Program-made: the position numbers and the translations under genes
Assembly: GCA_024244665.1 (NCBI GenBank)
Contig: JAAEOI010000196.1
Span: 1 to 36,291 of the forward strand
From: Bacteroidota bacterium
GTDB taxonomy: Bacteria > Bacteroidota > Bacteroidia > Bacteroidales > GCA-2748055
Reading direction: 5' to 3'
DNA: 36,291 nt
Part shown: one piece after another, positions 16,264 to 25,434 of the stretch
Position numbering within the stretch: the stretch's first letter is position 1
How the letters are laid out: each line of letters starts with the position of its first letter
The notes under the pieces: model-generated
The model's input: the letters and a program-made list of their open reading frames with translations, nothing else
Told to the model about the DNA's origin: nothing
Database searches by the model: none

Positions 16264-17292
16264 ATGAATATGAGACAGGCAGTTATGGTATCTCCAGGGA
16301 TCATTGAGTTCAATGAGGTTCCCAAACCAGAATCCCCGGGTGCCAATGAAGTGATGTTGAAAATCGAAAGAATCGGTGTATGCGGGAGTGATATTCATGT
16401 TTATCATGGCGAACACCCTGCCACACCCTACCCGGTTATCCAGGGGCACGAATATGCTGCCACTGTTCATGCGGTGGGTAGTGATGTTACAGGTGTGAAA
16501 CCAGGGATGAAAGCCACAGCCTGGCCACAGCTGGTATGTGGCAAATGCGGACCCTGTATCCGTGGCCAGTACAACGCCTGCCAGGAGCTGAAAGTGCAGG
16601 GATTCCAGGCACCGGGAGTAGCGCAGGATTACTTTGTCGTTCCCGAGCACCGGCTCATCACCATGCCTGATACTATGAGCCTGGATCAGGGTGCCCTGGT
16701 GGAACCTGCAGCAGTGGGAGCGCACTCCACCAGTCGATCAACCGGGATAGAAGGAAAGAATGTGGTGGTATCAGGGGCTGGTACCATCGGCAACCTGGTG
16801 GCCCAGTTTGCAATGGCCAGGGGAGCCAATAAGGTATTGATTACAGATATCAGCGACTACAGGCTGGGGATCGCCAGGGATTGTGGGATCGACGGAACCC
16901 TCAATGTACAACAGACCCCCTTTGAGGAGGGTGTGAAGGATTTTTTCGGAGCTTTCGGGTACCAGGTGGGATTTGAGGCGGCCGGGGTGCAGCCCTCACT
17001 GGATGCCTTAATGGCCAATGTGGAAAAAGGAGGAGATATCATTATTCTGGGTGTCTATTCAGAAAACCCCACGGTCAATATGTATTTCCTTGGCGAGCAT
17101 GAACTGAACATGTTTGGATCCATGATGTACCGCAAGGAGGATTACGAAGAGGCGGTGCAAATGATCGATACCGGGAAGATCAGGACAGCTCCATTAATCT
17201 CCAGACACTTCAAATTTGAGGAGTACCTGCAGGCATACCAGTTTATTGAGGAGAAGGGAGACAAGATCATGAAAGTAATGATAGACCTATAA
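16264..17292 (+). CDS. Zinc-dependent medium-chain dehydrogenase (polyol/sugar type)
   Basis: The 342-residue MDR protein has catalytic zinc ligands Cys40 (GVCGSD), His62 and Glu63 (QGHEYA). The structural zinc lobe is Cys92, Cys95, Cys98 and Cys106. A Rossmann NAD(P) site is at about residues 169-205 (VSGAGTIGNLVAQFA). Overall it resembles sorbitol or L-threonine dehydrogenases rather than ethanol dehydrogenase. It probably oxidises a sugar or polyol hydroxyl after uptake, feeding the PfkB kinase encoded 11 bases downstream. All ligands are present, so it should be active. Substrate not determined. Confidence 0.85.
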   Translation: MNMRQAVMVSPGIIEFNEVPKPESPGANEVMLKIERIGVCGSDIHVYHGEHPATPYPVIQGHEYAATVHAVGSDVTGVKPGMKATAWPQLVCGKCGPCIRGQYNACQELKVQGFQAPGVAQDYFVVPEHRLITMPDTMSLDQGALVEPAAVGAHSTSRSTGIEGKNVVVSGAGTIGNLVAQFAMARGANKVLITDISDYRLGIARDCGIDGTLNVQQTPFEEGVKDFFGAFGYQVGFEAAGVQPSLDALMANVEKGGDIIILGVYSENPTVNMYFLGEHELNMFGSMMYRKEDYEEAVQMIDTGKIRTAPLISRHFKFEEYLQAYQFIEEKGDKIMKVMIDL

Positions 17293-17303
17293 AAATCGAA
17301 ATA

Positions 17304-18200
17304 GTGGATAGAAGAACACCAATCATTGTGGGAGTGGGGGAGATCCTCTGGGATATGTTGCCAGGGGGGAAAGTTCTGGGAGGTGCACCGGCAAATTTTG
17401 CATACCACTGCAGCCAGATGGGGACCGAATCTCATGTGATCAGCGCTATTGGAAAAGATGATCCCGGATGCGAAATCCTCGAGCAGGTGGAAATGTTAGG
17501 TATTCCCTCCGACTTTCTTTTCATTGAAGAGCAGTTTCCCACCAGCACTGTCACTGTGAAGTTGGATGCCAGGGGGCATCCCGAATATACCATCCATGAA
17601 AATGTGGCCTGGGATCACATTCCCGCCGACCAAAAGGCACTTGATATGGTGAAAGGTGCCGATGCTGTCTGTTTCGGTTCACTTGCCCAGCGGTCACCCA
17701 TCTCCCGGAAGTCGATACAATCTTACCTAGCGGCACTATCAGCTGATTGTCTCAGGGTATTTGATGTTAACCTCAGACAGCACTTTTATTCGAAAGAGGT
17801 GATTGAAGAATCACTGGGGTTCGCAGATGTGCTAAAACTCAATGATGATGAGCTGGTTATACTTAGTGACCTGTTCTCTCTTGAGGGAGATGATGATGAA
17901 TTGATCGGATCATTGCAGCAAAGCTTTGGTTTGAAACTGATTGCCCTGACCAGGGGCGGTGATGGTTCCACACTCTATACTGGCAACGATCGGTCCGAGT
18001 ACCGTGTCGATGCGGTCCGGGCAGTTGATACCGTGGGGGCAGGCGATTCTTTTACCGCAGCCATGGTAATGACCTACCTGAACGGTATGGACCTAAAAGA
18101 TACACACAGGATAGCCTCTGAACTTGCGGCCTATGTTTGTACCCAAAAGGGAGCTACTCCTGTAATCCCGGCAGAGATCCTGAGGGAGATATGTAGTTAA
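17304..18200 (+). CDS. PfkB family carbohydrate kinase (fructokinase-like)
   Basis: The 298-residue cytoplasmic kinase starts at GTG (17304), 11 bases after the dehydrogenase stop; no in-frame ATG precedes the conserved N-terminal strand IIVGVGEILWDMLP. PfkB signatures are the GGAPANFAYH substrate loop near residue 31 and the C-terminal DTVGAGDSF anion hole (Asp242, catalytic base Asp248). The N-terminal pattern with GGAPAN is typical of bacterial fructokinases. It would phosphorylate the ketose made by the upstream dehydrogenase, but ribokinase-like substrates are possible given the RbsD-type mutarotase. Confidence 0.85.
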   Translation: MDRRTPIIVGVGEILWDMLPGGKVLGGAPANFAYHCSQMGTESHVISAIGKDDPGCEILEQVEMLGIPSDFLFIEEQFPTSTVTVKLDARGHPEYTIHENVAWDHIPADQKALDMVKGADAVCFGSLAQRSPISRKSIQSYLAALSADCLRVFDVNLRQHFYSKEVIEESLGFADVLKLNDDELVILSDLFSLEGDDDELIGSLQQSFGLKLIALTRGGDGSTLYTGNDRSEYRVDAVRAVDTVGAGDSFTAAMVMTYLNGMDLKDTHRIASELAAYVCTQKGATPVIPAEILREICS

Positions 18201-18230
18201 TAATTATTTTTTGTTAAAATACAATATATC

Positions 18231-19388
18231 ATGAAGCATTTTGAATATCAACAACCCACGAAAATTGTTTTTGGAAGTGGTCGAATCAGTGAAGCAGGAG
18301 AGATTGTACAAGCATTCGGAACCCGTTGCCTCCTGGTAACAACACCCGCTGTGCCGGCTACGGCTGCCCAGTTTGACAGGGTAAAAGAGATCCTCCGTGC
18401 ATCCGGAGTGGACGTGGTCCATTTTGACCAGGTCATACCCAATCCAACCACAGAGACCAGTGCAGCAGGAGCAAAGATGGCTCGTGATCACAGGGCAGAA
18501 GTGATCGTCGGATTGGGCGGTGGTTCCAGCATGGATGCAGCCAAAGCCATTGCAGTGAAATCCACCCACGAGGGTTCTGCCTGGGACTATCTTTTTTATA
18601 AAAAGGAGCCCACCGACAGTACCCTTCCGGTGGTGGCAATCAGCACCACATCCGGTACCGGCTCCCAGGTCACCCAGGTCTCGGTGATTACCAACATGGC
18701 CGAGCGGGACAAGTCTGCCCTTTACCATCCCCAATGTTTTCCGAAGGTTTGTATCGTGGACCCGGAACTGATGCTTACCGTTCCAAAGCAGGTAACCGCA
18801 CCCACAGGATTTGATGTATTCTGCCACGCTTTTGAGAGCACAATCAATCCGGGATCCGGGGCATATGTCGAATTACTGGCCTGGGAAGCCATCTCCATAG
18901 TGGCAGATACACTACCGGGATTATTGAACAATCTGCAGGATGTGAAGGCCAGGGAGAAAATGGCCTGGGCAGATACCCTGGCCGGACTTTGCATCGCAAG
19001 TGCGGGTGTGACACTTCCCCACGGAATGGGCATGGCCATTGGCGGGATGTATCCACATGTGGCTCATGGTGAATCACTCGCGATTATATACCCGGCCTGT
19101 ACGAAATTCACCTATGCAAGTGCCGAGAGGCAGTACAGCAAGATGGCCAGGATATTGAATCCTTCCCTTGCAGGGCTGAGCGATCAGGAGGCAGCAAAAG
19201 CCTCTGTGGAGGAGGTTGAGAAACTGCTTCAGAAAGTAGGGCTTTATAAGAAGCTCAGGGATGTGAACATGCCTGAAGAGGAGATTGAAGCGCTGGCCAA
19301 ACAGTGCATGGTACTGCCAGACTACCAGGGCAACCCAAGGGTGGCTACCGAGGAGGATATGGTGGAGCTGGTGAGGGAATCCTACTGA
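18231..19388 (+). CDS. Iron-containing alcohol dehydrogenase
   Basis: The 385-residue group III (Fe-ADH) protein has an NAD-binding GGGSSMDAAKAIA (about 96-108), TTSGTGSQVT (about 139-148), and metal ligands Asp195 and His199 in GFDVFCHAFES. Further His ligands are in LPHGMGMAIGGMYPHVAHG. Known relatives reduce lactaldehyde (FucO) or other aldehydes, or oxidise polyols. In this operon it could reduce lactaldehyde or a similar aldehyde arising from deoxysugar breakdown, balancing NADH. It is the last gene of the plus-strand run, 30 bases after the kinase, and is followed by a decayed region with no clear terminator. Confidence 0.9.
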   Translation: MKHFEYQQPTKIVFGSGRISEAGEIVQAFGTRCLLVTTPAVPATAAQFDRVKEILRASGVDVVHFDQVIPNPTTETSAAGAKMARDHRAEVIVGLGGGSSMDAAKAIAVKSTHEGSAWDYLFYKKEPTDSTLPVVAISTTSGTGSQVTQVSVITNMAERDKSALYHPQCFPKVCIVDPELMLTVPKQVTAPTGFDVFCHAFESTINPGSGAYVELLAWEAISIVADTLPGLLNNLQDVKAREKMAWADTLAGLCIASAGVTLPHGMGMAIGGMYPHVAHGESLAIIYPACTKFTYASAERQYSKMARILNPSLAGLSDQEAAKASVEEVEKLLQKVGLYKKLRDVNMPEEEIEALAKQCMVLPDYQGNPRVATEEDMVELVRESY

Positions 19389-19391
19389 CAG

Positions 19392-19589
19392 GCAGGTCTT
19401 TCAGATCACCGGCAGCCTCCTATGCGGAATATATTCAGGAGGGAGAACGTATACGAGTCGAATTCGGTGAAATGACCTGAGGGATTCTGCGACGGAGATA
19501 AATTAAGAATCACCCGTGAAGTAGAGGGTGACAAATAGGATGGGGATATCTATGGAGAAATTGACTATATCCTCAACTGTGACTTTTGA
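19392..19589 (+). pseudogene. Probable decayed C-terminal gene fragment
   Basis: Between the iron dehydrogenase and the phosphoesterase, two frames give protein-like stretches that join end to end. SYAEYIQEGERIRVEFGEMT ends in a stop at 19478-19480. The next frame then reads GFCDGDKLRITREVEGDK, a TAG at 19536, and DGDIYGEIDYILNCDF to a stop at 19589. This looks like the end of a small protein broken by a frameshift and a nonsense codon. Family not recognised; it may be chance. Confidence 0.25.
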
Positions 19590-19624
19590 ATAAATTTCAT
19601 CTGCTTACATTTTTTTTGAGCAAA

Positions 19625-20383
19625 ATGAAAATACAATTCGCATCTGACCTACATTTGGAATTTCCTCAGAACGAGGAATTTCTTAAAATAAATCCCCTTC
19701 AACCTGAGGGTGATATTTTATTGCTGGCAGGTGATATTGTCCCTTTTGCTGTAATGGATAAGTATGATGATTTTTTCAGCTATGTATCTGATAATTTTCA
19801 AGCAACCTACTGGATCCCAGGCAATCATGAGTATTATTATTATGACATTGCTGACAAATCAGGAACGCTTAACGAAAAAATCAGAAGCAATGTATTTATA
19901 GTGAATAACGAGGTAGTGAGGCATGAAAATATCAATCTTATTTTCTGTTCGCTGTGGTCAAATATCAGCATGGCAAATCAGTGGCAAATTGAAAGGGGCA
20001 TGAGTGATTTTCATGTAATTAAAAACAAAGGCGATCGCTTTTCTGCAGAACATTATAATCAATTACATGTCCAGAGTATTGAATTTCTTAATCAGGAACT
20101 TCACCACAACAACACCCATTCATCAGTGGTGGCAACCCACCATGTCCCCACTCTTTTAAACTATCCCGAAAAGTATAAGAGCAGTGTTTTAAATGAGGCA
20201 TTTGCAGTGGAGTTGTTCGACCTGATTGAATCAAAGGGTCCGGACTATTGGATATATGGTCATTCCCATTGTAATACACATGATTTTAAAATTGGAAATA
20301 CTCATATCAGAACGAATCAACTAGGCTATGTCAAATACAATGAACAAATTGGTTATAAGAATGAGAAAATCATTAAAATATAG
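19625..20383 (+). CDS. Calcineurin-like metallophosphoesterase
   Basis: The chosen ATG at 19625 puts the first metal motif at its usual place near the N-terminus (MKIQFASDLHLEF, Asp8 and His10); an in-frame TTG at 19586 would add 13 odd residues. Other motifs are GD at 36-37 (LLLAGDIV), GNHEYYYYD, ATHHVP and the final GHSHCNTHD, completing the dinuclear metal centre. The 252-residue cytoplasmic protein could hydrolyse phosphodiesters, nucleotides or phosphoproteins; the family is too broad to say. It lies in a visibly more A+T-rich stretch than the upstream operon and has no functional link to it. Confidence 0.85.
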   Translation: MKIQFASDLHLEFPQNEEFLKINPLQPEGDILLLAGDIVPFAVMDKYDDFFSYVSDNFQATYWIPGNHEYYYYDIADKSGTLNEKIRSNVFIVNNEVVRHENINLIFCSLWSNISMANQWQIERGMSDFHVIKNKGDRFSAEHYNQLHVQSIEFLNQELHHNNTHSSVVATHHVPTLLNYPEKYKSSVLNEAFAVELFDLIESKGPDYWIYGHSHCNTHDFKIGNTHIRTNQLGYVKYNEQIGYKNEKIIKI

Positions 20384-20755
20384 TATAAGTATGTTGATAT
20401 ACAGTTATTGCATTATATCTGCATGATTGTTCTGAATTTGTATGGTTTTCCTTTTGGCAAATCCCTGTTGATTAGCAAGAATTTCACCCTGATTGCGATA
20501 TGACATTCTTATTGATACAAGATGTAGGAATTTGCTGCATTGTGATATGTTATTTACAAAACGCTATATCAGGTGGAAAAGCCGGACCGTGTGATCACCT
20601 TTAGCCATTTAGAGTGCATTAAAAATAGTTGGTTTAATAAAAAGCACTTAACTCTTCTTTGAGATAGTCAATTTACTTTGGCAATAGATAGTGAAGGGCA
20701 CTGGTTTTCCACAAAACTATTCGTAATTTGCTGAAACATGTAAAACCATGTATCT
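20384..20755. other. Intergenic stretch without recognised feature
   Basis: This A+T-rich non-coding stretch separates the phosphoesterase from the histidine kinase. I see no long frame, RNA gene or strong hairpin. It presumably carries the promoter of the kinase; TACTTTG at 20674 is one base short of the Bacteroidota -7 box. Confidence 0.5.
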
Positions 20756-23700
20756 CTGAAAAATAAATTTATATACCTCACTATTATCTTGCTTCTTACT
20801 TCCTGCAGTAGGGATAAGCAAATTGCAAATGATGAAATACCACCTTTATATTCAGCTCCGCAAACGGTTGCTTTAAACACACAGGAAGGCTACATCATCA
20901 ATCCCGTTACCGGAGACAGTATTCAACCCATAGTAAATTCGTTTGGTGATCCCATAAAAACAGGGGTTCCCATTCCGGCTAAAGGCAAAGTCATCCCTCC
21001 AGGCAGTGTAGAACAACCTAAAAGAATTCCTGCTGGTGAACCAGAGAGGGTCCCCACCAATCTGAACTTACATAAAGTACCGGAAACCCTCACAGTCATT
21101 ACTATAAATGAAAACTCCCTGAAAACTTTTACTCCCGGTGTTGATACCTCCTCTTTTGTGTTGGTTAATTCCACTGGAGATACTGTGCCCACAGGTATGC
21201 CCATACCCATGAAAGGGAAAGTTGTTCCCTGTATTCAACCGCAACCCATTAAGGCTTTACCCTCACGCATGAGAGATAACGCCAGCATTAATATCAAATA
21301 CCTGGATGAGGAACAGGGGATTAATTCGCCTAATGTCACCTCCATCATGGAGGACAGTCATGGAAATCTCTGGTTCGGCACCTGGGGTGGAGGTGTGAGC
21401 AGGTATAATGGAGAAACCTTTTCACATTTTACCGAAAAAGAAGGTTTATGTAATAATGTTGTCTGGTCCATTCTGGAGGACTGCCAGGGCAATCTCTGGT
21501 TCGGTACAGAGGGTGGAGGTGTATGCATGTATAATGGAGAAACCTTTACACATTTTACCGAAAAAGAGGGCTTAAGCAATTACAGGGTTTTTTCCGTTCT
21601 GGAGGACAGCCATGGCAATCTTTGGTTCGGCACAGGTGGCGGAGGGGCGAGTATGTATAATGGAGAATCTATTACTCATTTTACTGAAAAAGAGGGATTA
21701 AGTAATAATAAGGTTTTGTCCATCCTGGAGGACAGTCATGGCAATTTGTGGTTCGGCACAGAGGGTGGAGGGGTGAGCAAGTTTAATGGCGAAAGCTTTA
21801 CAAGTTTTACTACAAAAGAGGGCTTAAGTAATAATTGGATCTTTTCCATTTTTGAGGACAGCCATGGCAATCTCTGGTTCGGCACAGGTGGCGGAGGGGT
21901 TAACATGTATAATGGAGAATCTATTACTCATTTTACTGAAAAAGAGGGATTAAGCAATAATCATGTCACGTACATCCTGGAGGACAGTAATAGCGATCTC
22001 TGGTTCGGCTCCAGAGGCGGAGGGGTGAGCAAGTATAATGGCGAAACCTTCACGCATTTTACTGAGAAAGAGGGTTTAAGTAATAATAATGTCATGTCCA
22101 TCCTGGAGGATAGCCACGGCAATCTCTGGTTCGGTACAAAGGGCGGAGGGGTGAGCAAGTATAGTGATGAAACCTTTACGCATTTTACAGAAAAAGAGGG
22201 CCTGAGTAATAATATTATCCAGACCATGCTGGAGGACAGCCATGGCAATCTCTGGTTTGGTACATTTGGCGGAGGGGTAAGTATGTACAATGGCGAATCA
22301 TATACGCATTTTACCGAAAAAGAGGGTTTAAGTAATAATTATGTCTTCTCCATCCTGGAGGATATCAACAGTAATATATGGTTAAGCACAGTTAAGGGAT
22401 TAAATCGTGTTGCGACTGGTGCGGATAGTGACTCCAATACAAGAATAAGCTTGTCCTCATTCACCAACCCTGTTATTCATACCTATAGCCTGCAGGATGG
22501 CCTGAAAGGAATGGATTTCTATCCAAACAGCACCTTATTAGACAGTAAAAACCGCATTTGGTGGGGCAATGGTAAAAACCTTACCATGTTGGATATGAAT
22601 AGTTTTAAGATACCTGTTGAAGCCCCCATGGTGCGACTAAATCGCATAGAAATTAATGAGCAGTTCGTAGATTACCGCCATTTGAAAGATAGTGCCGGTA
22701 TGGAAATGGAATTCAATGGCGTGTCAAAGTTTTATAATTACCCTTTTAACCTGGAACTGCCGTACAACAATAATCACCTTACATTCCATTTTTCAGCCAT
22801 AGATTGGTCCGCACCTCATAAAATAAAGTACCGTTACAAGATGGAGGGTTCAAATGAAAAATGGAGCGTACCAACGGAAGATGGCAAAGCAGATTACCGC
22901 AATCTGCCGTATGGCACCTATAACTTCAAAGTGCGCGCAATAGGAGGGGCGCAAAAGTGGAGTGAACCGTTTGAATATACCTTCACCATTAACCCACCAT
23001 GGTGGCATACCTGGTTGGCTAGAATTGGTTATGCCTTTATTGTTTTTCTGATTATTTTCGGTTTCGCACGTTTGCGTACAGCCAAACTAAAACAACGCCA
23101 TAATGAATTAGAGACAGAAGTAGCCGATGCTACGTTTGAGATTAGACAACAGAAAGAAGAAGTTGAAACTCAACGAAATGAGATTGAAGCTCAAAAGGAA
23201 GAAATTGAAGCTAAGCGGGACGAGGTTGTGGTAACAAATGAAGCCCTGGAAAAACAGAAATGTGAGCTGGAATTAACACTGGGAAACCTGAAATTAATTC
23301 AATCCCAGTTAATCCAGTCAGAAAAAATGGCATCTATGGGTTTGCTTACAGCTGGAATTGCTCATGAACTGAACAATCCAATCAACTTTGTTAGTGGTAA
23401 TGTTAATCCACTTAAACGTGATTTGAAGGAGCTATTCTCATTTATTGAGAAATATGATGAGAAATTAGAAGCAAATAAACTTGAGAGTGTAATTAGCGAG
23501 ATTGACCATCTGAAAGATAAATTGGACTTTTCATTTCTTACAAATGAGATTATTAACCTGTTGGACGGAATTGAGGATGGCGCAAGCAGGTCCAGTCAAA
23601 TTGTAAAAGGTCTACGAAGTTTCTCAAGGCTTGATGATGAGAAGTGCCGGCTCTATAATGTACATGAGGGTATTGACTCATCATTGATTTTGTTGAATAA

Positions 23701-24100
23701 CAAAATCAAAGGCAGAATCAAAGTCCGGAAGGATTACGAGGATTTTGAAAAAATAGAATGCTTTCCAAGCAAACTCAATCAGGTAATTTTGAATATCCTC
23801 ACAAACGGTTTACAGGCGATTGAGGGTAAGGGTGAATTATGCATTCAAACCGTCAGTAGTGGTATTGGCATAAAGATCATCATTAAAGACAATGGAATAG
23901 GGATGACCCCGGAAGTTCAAAAGCATATTTTTGAACCCTTTTTCACCACGAAAGATGTGGGGAAGGGGACCGGATTGGGACTTTCAATCAGTTATGGAAT
24001 TATTGAACAGCATAATGGAAATATTGATGTAATATCTGAATCCGGTAAGGGTACTGAATTTATCATTTCGTTACCGAAAACGCAGTTAGATCATAATTAA
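20756..24100 (+). CDS. Sensor histidine kinase with propeller repeats, Y_Y_Y domain and lipobox
   Basis: Numbering from the TTG at 20789: two similar prolyl-rich units (TGVPIPAKGKV, TGMPIPMKGKV) come first. Eight nearly identical 42-residue regulator-propeller repeats follow (188-523) with a degenerate ninth. Then a Y_Y_Y domain (about 650-733), a membrane helix (about 742-763), a coiled coil (about 765-850), and a HisKA-type segment with phospho-acceptor His859 in GIAHELNNP. A HATPase domain ends the protein (NILTNGLQA, DNGIGM, FEPFFTTK, GTGLGLS). There is no receiver or AraC domain, so it is a classical kinase, not a hybrid, and no response regulator is adjacent. The start is uncertain: from TTG only LLTSC precedes the cysteine, whereas CTG at 20756 gives a complete lipoprotein signal peptide (KNKFIYLTIILLLTSC). 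I therefore extend to 20756. Confidence 0.8.
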   Translation: MKNKFIYLTIILLLTSCSRDKQIANDEIPPLYSAPQTVALNTQEGYIINPVTGDSIQPIVNSFGDPIKTGVPIPAKGKVIPPGSVEQPKRIPAGEPERVPTNLNLHKVPETLTVITINENSLKTFTPGVDTSSFVLVNSTGDTVPTGMPIPMKGKVVPCIQPQPIKALPSRMRDNASINIKYLDEEQGINSPNVTSIMEDSHGNLWFGTWGGGVSRYNGETFSHFTEKEGLCNNVVWSILEDCQGNLWFGTEGGGVCMYNGETFTHFTEKEGLSNYRVFSVLEDSHGNLWFGTGGGGASMYNGESITHFTEKEGLSNNKVLSILEDSHGNLWFGTEGGGVSKFNGESFTSFTTKEGLSNNWIFSIFEDSHGNLWFGTGGGGVNMYNGESITHFTEKEGLSNNHVTYILEDSNSDLWFGSRGGGVSKYNGETFTHFTEKEGLSNNNVMSILEDSHGNLWFGTKGGGVSKYSDETFTHFTEKEGLSNNIIQTMLEDSHGNLWFGTFGGGVSMYNGESYTHFTEKEGLSNNYVFSILEDINSNIWLSTVKGLNRVATGADSDSNTRISLSSFTNPVIHTYSLQDGLKGMDFYPNSTLLDSKNRIWWGNGKNLTMLDMNSFKIPVEAPMVRLNRIEINEQFVDYRHLKDSAGMEMEFNGVSKFYNYPFNLELPYNNNHLTFHFSAIDWSAPHKIKYRYKMEGSNEKWSVPTEDGKADYRNLPYGTYNFKVRAIGGAQKWSEPFEYTFTINPPWWHTWLARIGYAFIVFLIIFGFARLRTAKLKQRHNELETEVADATFEIRQQKEEVETQRNEIEAQKEEIEAKRDEVVVTNEALEKQKCELELTLGNLKLIQSQLIQSEKMASMGLLTAGIAHELNNPINFVSGNVNPLKRDLKELFSFIEKYDEKLEANKLESVISEIDHLKDKLDFSFLTNEIINLLDGIEDGASRSSQIVKGLRSFSRLDDEKCRLYNVHEGIDSSLILLNNKIKGRIKVRKDYEDFEKIECFPSKLNQVILNILTNGLQAIEGKGELCIQTVSSGIGIKIIIKDNGIGMTPEVQKHIFEPFFTTKDVGKGTGLGLSISYGIIEQHNGNIDVISESGKGTEFIISLPKTQLDHN
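21350..22357 (+). repeat. Eight tandem 126-base repeats encoding 42-residue propeller units
   Basis: Each unit encodes EDSHGNLWFGTxGGGVSxYNGE, then a THFTEKEGLSNN block with four or so variable residues before the next unit. The eight copies are in perfect 126-base register and differ at few positions, most variably at the residue after WFGT and in the VxSIL linker. A ninth, degenerate copy follows (EDINSNIWLST). Such near identity points to recent tandem expansion within the kinase sensor domain. Confidence 0.9.
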
Positions 24101-24266
24101 CATGTAAACATCCCCAAAAGAGTTACGCTGGTTTAACGAAATCTATTGAATATTTTAGAGAATGGTCGAATAGGTGCGACAGAACCTTTTAAGAACTTCA
24201 TAACAAATAAATTTCTGTATTTTTATTTCAAAATAATTCACAAACCTTCTTTTAAAATACTATAGA

Positions 24267-25406
24267 ATGAAAAAAATCAAATTGGGAATGATCGGAGGCG
24301 GTATCGGAGCATTCATTGGTGATGCCCATCGTCGTGCTTCCAGAATATGCAATGACTTTGAGCTGGTAGGTGGTGTCTTTGATGTTGATTATGAAAAAAG
24401 CAAAGAATTTGCTGCTCAGGAGAACATAGATCTGAGTCGCTGCTATGAAAGTGTTGAATCACTTGTTAAATCAGAATTGGAACTTCCCACTGATCAACGC
24501 ATGCAAGTGGTTTCCATTGTCACTCCCAATGCACTGCACTACGCTTTTGCAAAAGAAATTCTCAGTCATGGATTTCATGTAGTGTGCGAAAAGCCCATGA
24601 CCATGACTGTTGAAGAGGCTCTTGATCTGGAGAAAATTGTAGCTGAAAAAGAGGTCACCTTTGCTCTTACCCACACCTATACCGGATATCCCCTGGTACG
24701 ACAAATGCGAGAACTTATTTCGCAGGGTGTCCTGGGAAGCATCCAACGGATCGATGCACAATATTACCAGGGCTGGATTAACTCCATCATCCATGGGTCC
24801 GGAAGCCGGATTACAGGGGTGTGGCGGTTGGAACCGGAATATGTCGGTGCAAGCAGCTGCATGGGCGATATAGGTGTACATGCCTTCAATCTCATAGAAT
24901 ATACCACGGGGCTACAGGTAAAACAGGTGTTGGCAGACCTTAGCCCGGTAAAAGAAGGTGTCAAGCTTGATCTGGATGGCACTGTATTGTTGCGTTTTGA
25001 CGATGGTCTTAAAGGAGTCATTCGCTCTTCCCAGGTTGCTGCAGGAGAAGAGAATAATCTTTCCATTGCAGTATATGGTTCCAAAGCCAGTCTGAAGTGG
25101 AGCCAGGAAGATCCAAACTACTTATACATGCTGAGTGACTCTGAACCAACCAAGACCTACAAACCTGCCAATACTTATAATTCTGAAATTGCAGAAGCAG
25201 CTCATACAATGCCAGCCGGACATCCTGAAGGCATTTACGAAGCCCTGGCAAATATCTATAAAGGAACCGCAAAATCCATCCGAGGTGAGGGTTATGATCC
25301 GGGTGAATATCCCACTGTTCATGAAGGAGTGCGCGGAATGAAATTCATTCACTCGGTAGTAGACTCCAACAACAAGGGAAATACATGGGTGAATCTAAAT
25401 AGTTAA
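24267..25406 (+). CDS. Gfo/Idh/MocA family oxidoreductase
   Basis: The 379-residue NAD(P)-dependent dehydrogenase has an N-terminal Rossmann fold (LGMIGGGIGAFIGDAHR), then a VTPNALHYAFAKEIL stretch. The family EKP motif is at about 110 (VVCEKPMTMT). The C-terminal alpha/beta substrate domain contains a GDIGVHAFNLIEY motif with a likely catalytic His. Length is normal. Members oxidise or epimerise sugars, inositols or glycosides, or remove N-acetylgalactosamine. The gene is monocistronic, with its own 166-base upstream gap and a convergent neighbour 28 bases downstream. It may process a sugar from the polysaccharide genes around it, but no direct link is visible. Confidence 0.88.
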   Translation: MKKIKLGMIGGGIGAFIGDAHRRASRICNDFELVGGVFDVDYEKSKEFAAQENIDLSRCYESVESLVKSELELPTDQRMQVVSIVTPNALHYAFAKEILSHGFHVVCEKPMTMTVEEALDLEKIVAEKEVTFALTHTYTGYPLVRQMRELISQGVLGSIQRIDAQYYQGWINSIIHGSGSRITGVWRLEPEYVGASSCMGDIGVHAFNLIEYTTGLQVKQVLADLSPVKEGVKLDLDGTVLLRFDDGLKGVIRSSQVAAGEENNLSIAVYGSKASLKWSQEDPNYLYMLSDSEPTKTYKPANTYNSEIAEAAHTMPAGHPEGIYEALANIYKGTAKSIRGEGYDPGEYPTVHEGVRGMKFIHSVVDSNNKGNTWVNLNS

Positions 25407-25434
25407 TTCAAACCCTCCCGGAAAGATGCGAATT

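Noticed and set aside
21350..22357. Regular repeats that could be taken for a CRISPR array
   Set aside because: The units are contiguous 126-base coding repeats in frame within the kinase, with no spacers.
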